Assembly: GCA_002083525.1 (NCBI GenBank) | Contig: LWDM01000023.1 | Span: 189,693 to 253,692 of the forward strand | DNA: 64,000 nt | Source: Proteobacteria bacterium SG_bin9 | Lineage (GTDB): Bacteria > Pseudomonadota > Alphaproteobacteria > Rhizobiales > Xanthobacteraceae | Direction: 5' to 3' | Shown: positions 8,241-17,770 of the stretch, one piece after another | How the letters are laid out: each line of letters opens with the position of its first letter | Position numbering within the stretch: the stretch's first letter is position 1 | Notes under the pieces: generated by a model | What the model saw: the letters and a program-made list of their open reading frames with translations, nothing else | What the model was told of the DNA's origin: nothing | Databases searched by the model: none | Position numbers and translations under genes: made by a program

Positions 8241-9212
8241 TTAATCGGCCAGCCGGATATCGGATTCCTTGATCACCTTCGCGTACTTTTCCGTATCTGA
8301 CACAACGAGCGTTGCCATCTCCGCCGGCGTCATCGGATCCATCACCTGCAGGCCCTGCTTCTCCAGCGCTGTGCGCACCTTCGCGTCCTTCAGCGCCCCG
8401 TTGAAGCCGGCCGCGATCTTGTCGACGACGGGCTGCGGCGTTCCCTTCGGAACCGAGTAGCCGTACCAGGCCACGACGTTGATCTCGGGATAACCTGCTT
8501 CCGACATGGTCGGCACATCCGGCAGCAAGGACGAGCGCGTCTTGCCGAGCACCGCGATCGGCTTCAGCGTGCCGGCCTTCACATGCTCCATGACGAGACC
8601 GATGGACGCGACCTTCATGTTCACGCGGTTGGCGATCAGATCGAGGATCGCCGGCGGCTGCCCGCGATAGGGAATGGCGACCATGTCGAGCTTGGCTGCG
8701 TTCAGCATGATCGCCGTGTTGAGATGCTGCGACGTTCCGGTGCCGGGATTGGCCCAGCTGATCTTGCCGAGATTCTTCTGCACGTAGTCGATCAGTTCCT
8801 TCATCGTACTGACCGGCAGGCTGGAATTGACGACGACCACCGACGGCGCCCAGACGGCCGCGCCGACCGGCGTGAAGCTCTTCTCGCTCCACTTCACGCT
8901 CGGTTGCATCCGTGGATTGGCGATCACCGCCGGGCTGAAGAACGTCCACGTGTAACCGTCCGGCTCGGCGCGCGAAACCTGATCCCAGGCGATGTTGCCG
9001 TTCGCACCGGGCTTCGGCTCAACGACGATCGGCTGCGCCCACGTCTCGCTGAGTTTTTCGGTGACGATGCGGGTGACGATGTCGACGATACCGCCTGCGG
9101 GATACGGCAGCACAACATGAAGACGCCGGTTCGGAAAATCCGTCTGCGCCATCGCTACGCTCGATGACAGCACAACAGCCGCCGCGACCGCGCACATCCT
9201 TGTCCAGCCCAT
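8241..9212 (-). CDS. Bug/TctC-family periplasmic substrate-binding protein
   Basis: A 323-residue protein with an N-terminal signal (MCAVAAAVVLSSSVAMAQ) followed by FPNRRLHVVLPYPAGGIVDIVTRIV, the hallmark opening of Bug proteins. The motif VPYRGQ-like (IPYRGQPPAILDLIANRVNM) is also present. Members bind carboxylates for tripartite tricarboxylate transporters or act as orphan sensors. No TctA or TctB membrane gene is in the window, so this is one of the many orphan copies. It lies 44 bp after the acyl-CoA dehydrogenase gene on the same strand, suggesting the ligand is the acid that the two enzymes degrade. Confidence 0.9.
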   Translation of the reverse strand: MGWTRMCAVAAAVVLSSSVAMAQTDFPNRRLHVVLPYPAGGIVDIVTRIVTEKLSETWAQPIVVEPKPGANGNIAWDQVSRAEPDGYTWTFFSPAVIANPRMQPSVKWSEKSFTPVGAAVWAPSVVVVNSSLPVSTMKELIDYVQKNLGKISWANPGTGTSQHLNTAIMLNAAKLDMVAIPYRGQPPAILDLIANRVNMKVASIGLVMEHVKAGTLKPIAVLGKTRSSLLPDVPTMSEAGYPEINVVAWYGYSVPKGTPQPVVDKIAAGFNGALKDAKVRTALEKQGLQVMDPMTPAEMATLVVSDTEKYAKVIKESDIRLAD

Positions 9213-9256
9213 CGTCAGCCCTCCGGCGTTTCCTTCGACCCCAACGACCTGTCTGC

Positions 9257-10420
9257 TCAGCTCCGGAGTCCGGTCGGCTGGCGCAGCAGGTTCTTCGCAA
9301 TGTTCAGCAGATGAATCTGACTGGTGCCTTCATAGATGCGCGCGGCGCGCACATCGCGATAGAAGCGCTCGATGCCGCGGCCCTTGACGTAGCCTTGTCC
9401 GCCGAAGATCTGCACGACGCGATCGGCGACGCGGCAGCACATCTCGGTCGAGAAGTATTTGCACAGCGACACATCCATCGTCACATCTTCGCCGCGGTCG
9501 CGCTTGCGCGCCGTCTCGAGGATCAGCGCGCGCGCCGCCTCGATCTCGACCTTGCACTCCGCGAGCATCGCCTGCACGAGCTGATACTCGGCGATCGGAC
9601 GCCCGCCCTGCTCGCGTTCCTGCGCATACTCGATCGCCTCGTCCAGCATGCGGATCGCCGGGCCGAGTGACAACGCTGACAAATTGACGCGCTGCTTGTT
9701 CAGCGCCTTCATCACGGTCTTGAAGCCCTGCCCCGGCACGCCGCCGACGATGGCACTCGCCGGCACGCGGCAATCCTGCAGATAGACCTCGCCGATCGGC
9801 GCGCCCTCCTGCCCCATCTTCGGCGTCGAGCCGCTGGCGGTCAGTCCCGGCGTGCCACGTTCGACCAGGAATGCAGAGACACCGGCGGCGCCGCGTTCGC
9901 TGTCGTCGGTGCGAGCAAACACGGTGTAGAGATCGGCTATCGGCGCCAGCGTGATGTAGCGCTTGGTGCCGTTGAGGATGTAATCGTTACCCTCCGGCCG
10001 CCCGCGAGTCTTCAACGCAGTCGCGTCCGAGCCCGCATCGACTTCGGTCAACGCGAGACAGCCAATCAGTTCTCCCGACGCGAGGCGCGGGAGATATCTC
10101 TGCTTCTGCTCCTCGGTGCCGTCGCGGATCAGACATTCCGAGCCGATGCCCGCATTGGTCGCGCCGACGACGCGATATGCCACCGAGCACTGCGTCAGCT
10201 CGATGAAGGCCAGCGCCAGTTCTTCAGTCGTCAGTCCGCTCCCGCCGTAAGCCTCGGGGATGCTCCAGCCGAAGGTGCCGATCTTGCGCATGGCATCGAC
10301 CAGATCGGGACCGACCAGGTCCTCGCGTTCGACGCGGTCTTCGTTCGGGATGGCGACATCTCTGACGAAACGGCGGGTGCGCGACAGCAAGTCGTCGAGA
10401 GCAGCCTGATCACGGATCAC
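9257..10420 (-). CDS. acyl-CoA dehydrogenase
   Basis: A 387-residue FAD flavoenzyme of the acyl-CoA dehydrogenase family. The start codon is GTG at 10420 with AAAGGCACC upstream. Visible blocks are the N-terminal helical domain, the middle beta domain with CLALTEVDAGSDATALKTR and NGTKRYITLAPIADLYTVFART, and the C-terminal domain with QIFGGQGYVKGRGIERFYRDVR and IYEGTSQIHLLNIA. The catalytic base is likely the Glu of YEGTS. It introduces a 2,3-double bond in an acyl-CoA, with electrons going to ETF. It sits between a hydroxyacid dehydrogenase and a Bug binding protein, which points to catabolism of a short branched or substituted acid. Confidence 0.92.
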   Translation of the reverse strand: MIRDQAALDDLLSRTRRFVRDVAIPNEDRVEREDLVGPDLVDAMRKIGTFGWSIPEAYGGSGLTTEELALAFIELTQCSVAYRVVGATNAGIGSECLIRDGTEEQKQRYLPRLASGELIGCLALTEVDAGSDATALKTRGRPEGNDYILNGTKRYITLAPIADLYTVFARTDDSERGAAGVSAFLVERGTPGLTASGSTPKMGQEGAPIGEVYLQDCRVPASAIVGGVPGQGFKTVMKALNKQRVNLSALSLGPAIRMLDEAIEYAQEREQGGRPIAEYQLVQAMLAECKVEIEAARALILETARKRDRGEDVTMDVSLCKYFSTEMCCRVADRVVQIFGGQGYVKGRGIERFYRDVRAARIYEGTSQIHLLNIAKNLLRQPTGLRS

Positions 10421-10564
10421 GAGGTGCCTTTACGGTCGTTTGTCTTAGGCAATGATCGAACACAACTGCGCCGCCGCTTGCAAGGCGAAGTTCGGCACCG
10501 GCCCGCCTTTTGCGGCGCGAGATGCCGAACGCCTAGAACGATGCAACTTTTCCGCGCTAGTGGC

Positions 10565-11461
10565 TCATGGCAATCGCGGCTTGTCGATATCGGCGAGATC
10601 GCAGAGTGAATCGACCATAGCCGAGAAATCCTTGCCGCCAAAACCGCGCGAGCGGGCGATACTGAAGGCTTCGCGCGCGGCCGCGACCATCGGCATCGGC
10701 ACGCGGGCCGCGTGCGCCGCTTCGATCACCAGCGTCAGGTCCTTGTGCGCGAGATCGATGGTAAAGCCCGGCGACGTGTCATCCTTCAGCACCTTCGTCG
10801 GCCATGCGATCTTGAGCTGGCCGTTGACGGCGGTGGTGCCGTAGAGCACGTCGAGCGTCCGTTCGAGATTCAGGCCGAACCGCTGCGACAACGCGAGCGC
10901 CTCCGCATTCATCTGGCACGAGGCGACCGCAAGCAGGTTGTTGACGAGCTTCGTGCGCATGCCGGTGCCGACGTCGCCGCAATGGTAGATCGTGCTGCCC
11001 ATGGCTTCGAGCAGCGGCTTCACACGCGCGAAATCCGCATCCGACGCACCGACCATAAACAGAGACTCGCCGCGATCCGCATGACTCGCCAAGCGCCCGA
11101 CCGGCGCATCGACGAACGTCAGGCCGCGCTCCTGCGCCATCTTCGCGAGACGATCGGTGCAGATCGGATCGACCGTGCTCATGTCCATGATCAGCGAGCC
11201 GGCAGCGGCGGACGCGATGATGCCTTCCGCTCCAGCCACGACATCGGTGACGACGCCGGAGTCCGGCAGCATGGTGACGATGATGTCGGAGCGGCGCGCG
11301 ACCTCGGCGACCGTCGGTGCGCTGCTCGCCTGAAGCAACTCCAGTTCGTTCACCGCATCCGGATTGATGTCGTTGACGGTCAGACGGAAGCCCTTGCGGC
11401 ACAGGTTCGACGCCATCGGCCGCCCCATCCGACCGAGGCCGATAAAACCAACTTTTTCCAT
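10565..11461 (-). CDS. 3-hydroxyisobutyrate dehydrogenase-family oxidoreductase
   Basis: A 298-residue beta-hydroxyacid dehydrogenase. The NAD(P) motif is VGFIGLGRMGRPMASNL at the N-terminus. The substrate-binding signature is FVDAPVGRLASHADRGESLFMVG, an altered version of the usual DAPVSGG motif. The catalytic Lys lies in GTGMRTKLVNNLLAV. It could be 3-hydroxyisobutyrate, 2-hydroxy-3-oxopropionate or a related semialdehyde-forming enzyme; the substitution of RLASH for SGG in the signature argues for a non-standard substrate. It is first gene of the unit with acyl-CoA dehydrogenase and Bug protein (144-bp gap, no structure seen). Confidence 0.85.
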   Translation of the reverse strand: MEKVGFIGLGRMGRPMASNLCRKGFRLTVNDINPDAVNELELLQASSAPTVAEVARRSDIIVTMLPDSGVVTDVVAGAEGIIASAAAGSLIMDMSTVDPICTDRLAKMAQERGLTFVDAPVGRLASHADRGESLFMVGASDADFARVKPLLEAMGSTIYHCGDVGTGMRTKLVNNLLAVASCQMNAEALALSQRFGLNLERTLDVLYGTTAVNGQLKIAWPTKVLKDDTSPGFTIDLAHKDLTLVIEAAHAARVPMPMVAAAREAFSIARSRGFGGKDFSAMVDSLCDLADIDKPRLP

Positions 11462-11580
11462 GCGCTCATCCCACTATTTATTTTGTTGGCGCACGACCGA
11501 GCGCGCGCTGGCGTCAGGTTTGCATCTGGCGGTGGAATCATCAATCGCTGAAGATGAGGAGTATTAAAATACAGCCCGAA

Positions 11581-12270
11581 TCAAGCCGGCACCTTGAGCC
11601 GATAACCGACGCCGGATTCTGTAAGGATCAGCTGCGGCCGCTCGGCATCCTGCTCGATCTTCTGCCGTAGCTGCCGAACGTAGACGCGCAGATACTGTGC
11701 GTCGGTGAGTTCGTCCCACAGCTCTTTCAGCAAGAAACGATGGGTCAGAACCTTTCCGGCGTGCTGCACCAGCACGCGCAGAAGATCGTACTCCTTCGGC
11801 GACAGCTTGATTTCGCGCTCGCCGACCTTGACGATCCGCCGCACCAGATCGACGGAAAGGTCGCCGGAGCGGAAGATCGGCCGCTCGCCCTGGGTTTGCA
11901 GCTGATGCCGCAGCGCGGCGCGGATGCGCGCAAGCAACTCATCCATGCCGAACGGTTTCGTTACATAATCGTCGGCGCCGAGGTCGAGCGCCTGTACCTT
12001 GCCGGCTTCGTCGCCGCGGCTCGACAGCACAACAATCGGAATGCTTTCTGCGCGCGCACGGATCATGCGCAGCAGTTCAAGGCCCTGAATGTCCGGCAGG
12101 CCGAGGTCGAGCAGCACCAACGCCGGCTGCTTGTCCAAGAGTTCAAGCGCGGTCTTGCCGTTCGGCGCGTCGAGCGTCTCGTAGCCTTGCGTCTGCAAGC
12201 CCATCCGCAGCAGCTTGCGGATCGGCGGCTCGTCATCGATCACGAGAACTTTGATCGGAGCGGCGGTCAT
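11581..12270 (-). CDS. kdpE: KdpE response regulator
   Basis: A 229-residue OmpR/PhoB-type regulator. The receiver domain (residues about 8-120) has the acidic pocket VLVIDDEPP, the phosphorylation Asp in LVLLDLGLPDIQG, and the conserved Lys in YVTKPFGMDELLARIRAALRH. A winged-helix DNA-binding domain follows (about 130-229, KEYDLLRVLVQHAGKVLTHRFLL, ending VGYRLKVPA). It activates kdpFABC at low potassium or turgor stress when phosphorylated by KdpD. The start overlaps the kdpD stop by four bases (ATGA), so translation is coupled. It is the last gene of the kdp operon. Confidence 0.95.
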   Translation of the reverse strand: MTAAPIKVLVIDDEPPIRKLLRMGLQTQGYETLDAPNGKTALELLDKQPALVLLDLGLPDIQGLELLRMIRARAESIPIVVLSSRGDEAGKVQALDLGADDYVTKPFGMDELLARIRAALRHQLQTQGERPIFRSGDLSVDLVRRIVKVGEREIKLSPKEYDLLRVLVQHAGKVLTHRFLLKELWDELTDAQYLRVYVRQLRQKIEQDAERPQLILTESGVGYRLKVPA

Positions 12271-14981
12271 AGTTGCGACTCCGGCACGGCAGGCAGAACG
12301 GCGGTGAGAACAGCACCCGTTCGGTCCTTGCGGTTATCGGCACCAATCGTGCCGTGCATGGCCTCGATGAAACCGCGCGAAATGGCAAGACCCAGGCCCG
12401 TACCGGGCCGCACGTGATCACCCTTCTGCGCGCGATAGAATTTGTCGAAGATGCGGTCGAGGTCGGCCTCGGCAATTCCCGCACCTTCATCAAGGACTTC
12501 CAGCACCACCCTGTTGTCGGCACGCCGGGTGCGGACGCCGATCGCACTTCCTGCCGGGGCATATTTTGCAGCGTTGTCGAGCAGATTGAACACCACCTGC
12601 TCCATCAGCACAGCATCTACTTCGACCGTAACGCCGCCGGCAACGAGAGCAGGCTCTACCTTGTGATGGACGAGAATGGTTTTGGCGCGCTGCAGCGCAC
12701 TGCCAACGATTTCGTTCAGGTCCTGCCGGACGAGCTTCGGCGCGATGGCGCCGGCTTCGAGCCGCGTCATGTCCAGCAGATTGGCGATAAAGCGGTTCAG
12801 CCGCTCGGACTCGTCGATGATCGTGCCGAGCAATTCGACTTTCTGGTCGTCGGCCAGATTGACCGAGAAGTCACGCAGCGTCGTCGCCGATCCGAGCACC
12901 GACGCCAATGGCGTCTTCAGGTCGTGCGAAATCGATGTCAGCAGCGCCGAGCGCAGCCGGTCGGTCTCGACCGCACGCTGCACGGCGTCGATGTCTTCGA
13001 CCAGGCGGACGCGTTCGATTGCCAAGGCGCCTTGATCCATCAGCGCATCGAGCAGGCGGCGCTGATCCGGCGTCAGCAACGGCCCCGAGCGATCGTCGTC
13101 GATGCCGACGATGCCGATCGGCCCGCGGCTGGTGCGGATTGGCAGAAACAAACGCTTGGAGCCCGGCAGCGTATCGGACCCGCGGCCGGCCGGGCGATCG
13201 TTGCTCCAGGCCCAGTTGGCGGCAGCGAGATCGGCCTGATCGAGTTCGTCCTCGGGCGGATAGCCGGACTTGATCGCGAGCAGGCCATCATCCTCCGGCA
13301 GCAGCAGCACCACCCGCACCTTCAGCATGAGCGCGGTCTGATACGCCGTCGCCCACAGCACGTCGTCGAGCGTCGCGGTGCCGGCGAGTTTGCGGCTGAA
13401 CGAATAGAGATATTCGGTGGCGCGCACCCGCGCGGTTGCAACCATGGCCTGCGTGCGCACGCGCGCTGCGACGTTCGACACCACGATGGCGATCAGCATG
13501 AAGAAGAAGAATGCTGCGACGTTGGTCGGATCGGTAATGGTGAAGGTATAGACCGGCGGCAGGAAGAAGAAGTTGTAGAGCAGCGACGCAGCGAGGCTCG
13601 CCAGCAGCGAGGGCCACAGGCCGAAGCGCACCGCGACGCCGACCACCGCCGTGAGAAACACCAGATCGACGTTCTCGATGCCGAGCACCGGATGCACCAA
13701 GAGACTAATGCCGAGCGCGATGCCGACGAACAGCAGCGCGAAGCCATAAGCCAACGGATCGAACGACATTTCGGGCTCGGCGGCCCTGACGCTGCGGTCG
13801 CCCGACTCTTCGGCGCCCCCCGCCTTGTCGCCGGCGATGACGTGGACGCTGATGTTGCCCGCACTGCGCACCAGATCGTGCACCACCGATCCGCGCACGA
13901 GCTCGAACCACCATGAGCGCGTCGCCTTGCCGATGACGATCTGGGTGGCGTTGTTGCTGCGGGCAAAGGTCAGGATATCGTCGGCAATACGCCGTTCCGC
14001 TGCCGGTATCGTCAGCGCTTCCCCGCCCAGTGCTTCTGCAAGCCGCATCGTTGTAGCGAGGCAGTCACGCTCGGCATCGCTGAATCTCAGGCTGCGCCGC
14101 GTCTCGATGCAGATCGCCGTCCACGGCGCATGCAATCGATCGGCGAGGCGTTTGGTGTAACGAACGAGCCCGGCCGCGCGCGGATCCTCGCTGATGCAGA
14201 CAAGAATGCGCTCGCCCGCCGCCCAGGGGCCCTGGATGGCGTTCGCCTGCATGTGCGTGAGCAACTGCTCGTCGACCCGCTCGGCGGTGCGGCGAAGGGC
14301 CAGTTCGCGCAAGGCAGTGAGGTTGCCGGGCGAGAAGTAATGCTCCAGCGCCCGCTCCGCCTGACGCGGCACGTAGACCTTGCCTTCCTTCAGCCGCTGA
14401 ATCAGATCGTCTGGCGTCAGGTCGACCAGCTCGACCGCATCGGCCTTGTCGAAGATCGAATCCGGCACGGTCTCCTTGACGCGCACCCGCGTGATCTGGG
14501 CGACGACGTCGTTCAGGCTCTCGATGTGCTGGATGTTGACCGCGGTGTAGACGTCGATGCCGTGACTCAACAGCTCCTCGACATCAAGGTAACGCTTGGG
14601 GTGCCGCGATCCCGGTGCGTTGGTGTGGGCCAATTCATCGACGAGAACCAGCTTCGGCCGGCGCGCAATGATGGCGTCGAGATCCATCTCCTCGATGACT
14701 TGCCCCTTGTACTCGATCCGCTTGCGCGGCACGACTTCGAGGCCTGCCAACAGTACCTGCGTCTCCAGCCGGCCGTGGGTTTCGACCACACCGACAATCA
14801 CATCGAGGCCTGCGTTGCGCTTGGCACGCGCGCTTTGCAGCATCTCATAGGTCTTGCCGACGCCGGGCGCGGCGCCGAGAAAGATCTTCAGACGGCCTGC
14901 GACGCCCTCCTCCCGCTTCGCCTGTTCGAGCAGGGCATCGGGCGAAGGGCGCTGTTCGGAGTCACGCAGTATCGTTGCCAT
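12267..14981 (-). CDS. kdpD: KdpD potassium sensor histidine kinase
   Basis: A full-length 904-residue KdpD. The N-terminal KdpD domain has Walker A GAAPGVGKT at 36-44 and a Walker-B-like LVLVDELAHTN near 111. A universal-stress-protein-like domain spans about 240-370. Four closely spaced membrane helices (DUF4118) lie at about 400-500 (FGLWPSLLASLAASLLYNFF), then a GAF-like domain. The HisKA segment SISHDLKTPLASV places the phosphorylated His near 686. The ATPase domain has NLLDNAAKYAP and GTGLGLAISRGF. It senses potassium limitation and phosphorylates KdpE. It lies 36 bp after kdpC. No residue appears missing. Confidence 0.96.
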   Translation of the reverse strand: MATILRDSEQRPSPDALLEQAKREEGVAGRLKIFLGAAPGVGKTYEMLQSARAKRNAGLDVIVGVVETHGRLETQVLLAGLEVVPRKRIEYKGQVIEEMDLDAIIARRPKLVLVDELAHTNAPGSRHPKRYLDVEELLSHGIDVYTAVNIQHIESLNDVVAQITRVRVKETVPDSIFDKADAVELVDLTPDDLIQRLKEGKVYVPRQAERALEHYFSPGNLTALRELALRRTAERVDEQLLTHMQANAIQGPWAAGERILVCISEDPRAAGLVRYTKRLADRLHAPWTAICIETRRSLRFSDAERDCLATTMRLAEALGGEALTIPAAERRIADDILTFARSNNATQIVIGKATRSWWFELVRGSVVHDLVRSAGNISVHVIAGDKAGGAEESGDRSVRAAEPEMSFDPLAYGFALLFVGIALGISLLVHPVLGIENVDLVFLTAVVGVAVRFGLWPSLLASLAASLLYNFFFLPPVYTFTITDPTNVAAFFFFMLIAIVVSNVAARVRTQAMVATARVRATEYLYSFSRKLAGTATLDDVLWATAYQTALMLKVRVVLLLPEDDGLLAIKSGYPPEDELDQADLAAANWAWSNDRPAGRGSDTLPGSKRLFLPIRTSRGPIGIVGIDDDRSGPLLTPDQRRLLDALMDQGALAIERVRLVEDIDAVQRAVETDRLRSALLTSISHDLKTPLASVLGSATTLRDFSVNLADDQKVELLGTIIDESERLNRFIANLLDMTRLEAGAIAPKLVRQDLNEIVGSALQRAKTILVHHKVEPALVAGGVTVEVDAVLMEQVVFNLLDNAAKYAPAGSAIGVRTRRADNRVVLEVLDEGAGIAEADLDRIFDKFYRAQKGDHVRPGTGLGLAISRGFIEAMHGTIGADNRKDRTGAVLTAVLPAVPESQL

Positions 14982-15017
14982 GCGTCATTCTAACGTACCT
15001 TCAGGGCTCGCCCAACC

Positions 15018-15623
15018 TCAGTTTGCCGATCCCTTATCGAGCGCCAGATTCAGCGCGAGCACATTGACGCGCGGCTCGCCGAGGAAGCCGGCAAGGCGGC
15101 CTTCGATGTGGTCCGAAACGAGCTTGCGGACGCGCTCCTCAGGCAGATTGCGGACCTTGGCAACGCGCGGCACCTGAAACAGTGCAGCCTCCGGCGAGAT
15201 GTGCGGGTCGAGACCGCTTGCGGTCGTGGTGACGAGATCGATCGGCACCGGCATGGACGGATTTTCCGCCTTCAGCTTGTCGACGTCTTCCTTGACGCGA
15301 TCGGCCAGCGCCTTGCTGGTCGGGCCGAGATTCGAGCCGCCCGAGTTCGCCGCATTATACGGCGCAGAAACGGTCTTGCTGGAGTCCGCCGGATCGGGCG
15401 CAACCGTCGCCGACGGACGGCCGTGGAAATACTTGTCCTCCTTGAACTCCTGGCCGATCAGCGCCGAGCCGACGGTCTTGCCGTCCTTCTCGATCAGGCT
15501 GCCTTGCGCCTGATACGGAAACAGCAGACCGGCTGCACCGGTGATGGTCAACGGATAGACCAGACCCGTGATCAACGTGAGAATAATGAGAACGAAGATG
15601 GCGGGGCGAATTTCGCTCAACAT
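15018..15623 (-). CDS. kdpC: KdpC subunit of K+-transporting ATPase
   Basis: A 201-residue protein. The start at 15623 has AAAGGAG upstream. One N-terminal membrane helix (IFVLIILTLITGLVYPLTIT) is followed by a periplasmic domain with the conserved GSALIGQEF and FHGRPSA segments and the C-terminal VNVLALNLALD. KdpC stabilises the KdpFABC complex and raises its potassium and ATP affinity. It is 11 bp after kdpB and 36 bp before kdpD. A longer reading frame upstream overlaps kdpB and is not used. Confidence 0.95.
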   Translation of the reverse strand: MLSEIRPAIFVLIILTLITGLVYPLTITGAAGLLFPYQAQGSLIEKDGKTVGSALIGQEFKEDKYFHGRPSATVAPDPADSSKTVSAPYNAANSGGSNLGPTSKALADRVKEDVDKLKAENPSMPVPIDLVTTTASGLDPHISPEAALFQVPRVAKVRNLPEERVRKLVSDHIEGRLAGFLGEPRVNVLALNLALDKGSAN

Positions 15624-15634
15624 GGCGAACTCCT

Positions 15635-17749
15635 TTAGACCAGATGCAAGGCATTCACGGCGAGATCGATCGCCTTGATGCCGATAAAGGGAACGATGAT
15701 GCCGCCGAGGCCGTAGATCAGCAGGTTGCGGCGGAGCAAGGCACCGGCGCCGATCGGCCGATAGGCGACGCCTTTCAGCGCCAGCGGAATCAGCGCGATG
15801 ATGATCAGCGCGTTGAAGATGATTGCCGAGAGGATCGCACTCTGCGGGCTCGCGAGGTTCATCACATTGAGCGCTCCGAGCTGCGGATAGAACGCGAGGA
15901 AGATTGCCGGGATGATGGCGAAATACTTCGCCACGTCGTTGGCGATCGAGAACGTCGTCAGCGCGCCGCGCGTCATCAGCAACTGCTTGCCGATCTCGAC
16001 CACCTCGATCAGCTTGGTCGGGTTGGAGTCGAGGTCGACCATGTTGCCGGCCTCGCGCGCCGCCTGCGTGCCGGTGTTCATGGCGACGCCGACATCCGCC
16101 TGCGCCAGCGCCGGCGCGTCGTTGGTGCCGTCGCCGCACATCGCCACCAACTTGCCGTTGGCCTGCTCGTTGCGGATCAGCCTGAGCTTATCCTCCGGCG
16201 TGGCTTCGGCGAGGAAGTCGTCGACGCCCGCTTCCGCCGCAATCGCGGCCGCGGTCATCGGGTTGTCGCCGGTGATCATCACGGTGCGGATGCCCATGCG
16301 GCGTAACTCGGCGAAACGCTCGCGGATGCCGCCCTTGACGATATCCTTCAGGTGAATGACGCCAAGCAACTTGCCGTCACGCGCCACCGCCAGTGGCGTG
16401 CCACCGGACTTCGCGATCTCGTCAGCAATCGCCTGGATCTGCCGCGCAGCATCTGACTGAACCGCGGGCGCAGCCCGCGCCGCCGTGGCAGCAGCCGACA
16501 GCGAGCGCATGGGCCCGCCCGCGACATAATTCAGGATTGCGTCGACCGAGCCCTTGCGGATCGACGAACTGCCGGCGTCGACGCCGCTCATGCGGGTCTG
16601 GGCAGTGAACGGCACGAACGTCGCGCCGAGCTCCTTCATGTCCCGCTCGCGGATGCGATGCTTCTCTTTCGCGAGCACCACAATCGAACGGCCTTCCGGC
16701 GTCTCGTCGGCAAGCGACGCCAGCTGCGCAGCATCGGCAAGCTCCTGCTCGGTGACGCCCGGCAGCGGCCGGAACTGCGTCGCCTGGCGGTTGCCAAGCG
16801 TGATGGTGCCGGTCTTGTCGAGCAGCAGCGTATCGACGTCGCCTGCTGCTTCGACGGCGCGGCCGGACATGGCGAGCACGTTGAAGCGGACCAGGCGATC
16901 CATACCGGCAATGCCGATGGCCGACAGCAGCGCACCGATGGTGGTCGGGATCAGGGTCACGAACAGCGCCACCAGAACGACGACCGAGATGCTGCCGCCG
17001 GCATAAGCGGCGTAGCTCGGGATCGTGACCGTCGCGAACACGAAGATGATCGCGAGACCGGCGAGCAGAATGTTCAGCGCGATCTCGTTCGGCGTCTTCT
17101 GCCGTTCAGCGCCTTCCACCAGCTTGATCATGCGATCGATGAAGGTCGAGCCCTGCGCTGCGGTGATGCGGACGCGGATCCAGTCCGACAGCACCTGCGT
17201 GCCGCCGGTCACCGCCGAGCGGTCGCCGCCCGACTCGCGGATAACGGGTGCAGACTCGCCCGTGATCGCGGCTTCGTTCACCGACGCGACACCCTCGATG
17301 ACTTCGCCGTCGGAGGGGATGTTGTCACCCGCCTCGACAAGAACGATGTCGCCGATCTTCAGCGCCGTCCCCGAAACGAGCGTGTACTCCTTGCCCGCTC
17401 CGGTGAGCAGCTTGGCCTTGCTCTCCGTGCGCGTCTTGCGCAGCGTCTCGGCCTGTGCCTTGCCGCGCCCTTCGGCGATCGCTTCGGCGAAGTTGGCGAA
17501 CAGCACCGTGAACCACAGCCAGGCGATGATCTGCACCGAGAAGCCGATGTCGGTTGCGCCCGTGAAGAGCGAGCGGATGAAGACGATCGTCGTCAGCGCG
17601 GCGACGATCTCGACCACGAACATCACGGGGTTCTTGGCCATGACGCGCGGATCGAGCTTGGTAAAGGCCGCGCCGATCGCGGGCATCACGATCTTCGGAT
17701 CCAGCATCGCAGAGACCGGCGTGCGCTTTTGAAGTTTGGCGGTGTCCAT
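15635..17749 (-). CDS. kdpB: KdpB P-type ATPase subunit
   Basis: A 704-residue P-type ATPase. The phosphorylation motif is DKTGTIT with Asp at 311. The actuator-domain TGES lies at 163-166, whose Ser is the inhibitory phosphorylation site known in E. coli KdpB. MCGDGTNDAPAL forms the hinge of the P-domain. The membrane helices flank these (IAWLWFTVLFANFAEAIAEG and others). It hydrolyses ATP to drive potassium from KdpA into the cytoplasm. The start at 17749 has GGAGACTTGTT before it. It lies 21 bp after kdpA and 11 bp before kdpC. Confidence 0.97.
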   Translation of the reverse strand: MDTAKLQKRTPVSAMLDPKIVMPAIGAAFTKLDPRVMAKNPVMFVVEIVAALTTIVFIRSLFTGATDIGFSVQIIAWLWFTVLFANFAEAIAEGRGKAQAETLRKTRTESKAKLLTGAGKEYTLVSGTALKIGDIVLVEAGDNIPSDGEVIEGVASVNEAAITGESAPVIRESGGDRSAVTGGTQVLSDWIRVRITAAQGSTFIDRMIKLVEGAERQKTPNEIALNILLAGLAIIFVFATVTIPSYAAYAGGSISVVVLVALFVTLIPTTIGALLSAIGIAGMDRLVRFNVLAMSGRAVEAAGDVDTLLLDKTGTITLGNRQATQFRPLPGVTEQELADAAQLASLADETPEGRSIVVLAKEKHRIRERDMKELGATFVPFTAQTRMSGVDAGSSSIRKGSVDAILNYVAGGPMRSLSAAATAARAAPAVQSDAARQIQAIADEIAKSGGTPLAVARDGKLLGVIHLKDIVKGGIRERFAELRRMGIRTVMITGDNPMTAAAIAAEAGVDDFLAEATPEDKLRLIRNEQANGKLVAMCGDGTNDAPALAQADVGVAMNTGTQAAREAGNMVDLDSNPTKLIEVVEIGKQLLMTRGALTTFSIANDVAKYFAIIPAIFLAFYPQLGALNVMNLASPQSAILSAIIFNALIIIALIPLALKGVAYRPIGAGALLRRNLLIYGLGGIIVPFIGIKAIDLAVNALHLV

Positions 17750-17770
17750 AACAAGTCTCCGAAATGCCGA

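Noticed and set aside
11561..11572. GTATT-AA-AATAC as kdpE terminator
   Set aside because: A 5-bp A/T stem is too weak and lacks a T-run; it may equally belong to the promoter of the next gene.
12273..13916. 547-residue open frame on the plus strand
   Set aside because: Antisense shadow of kdpD; low-complexity Arg/Gln/Asp composition and no ribosome site.
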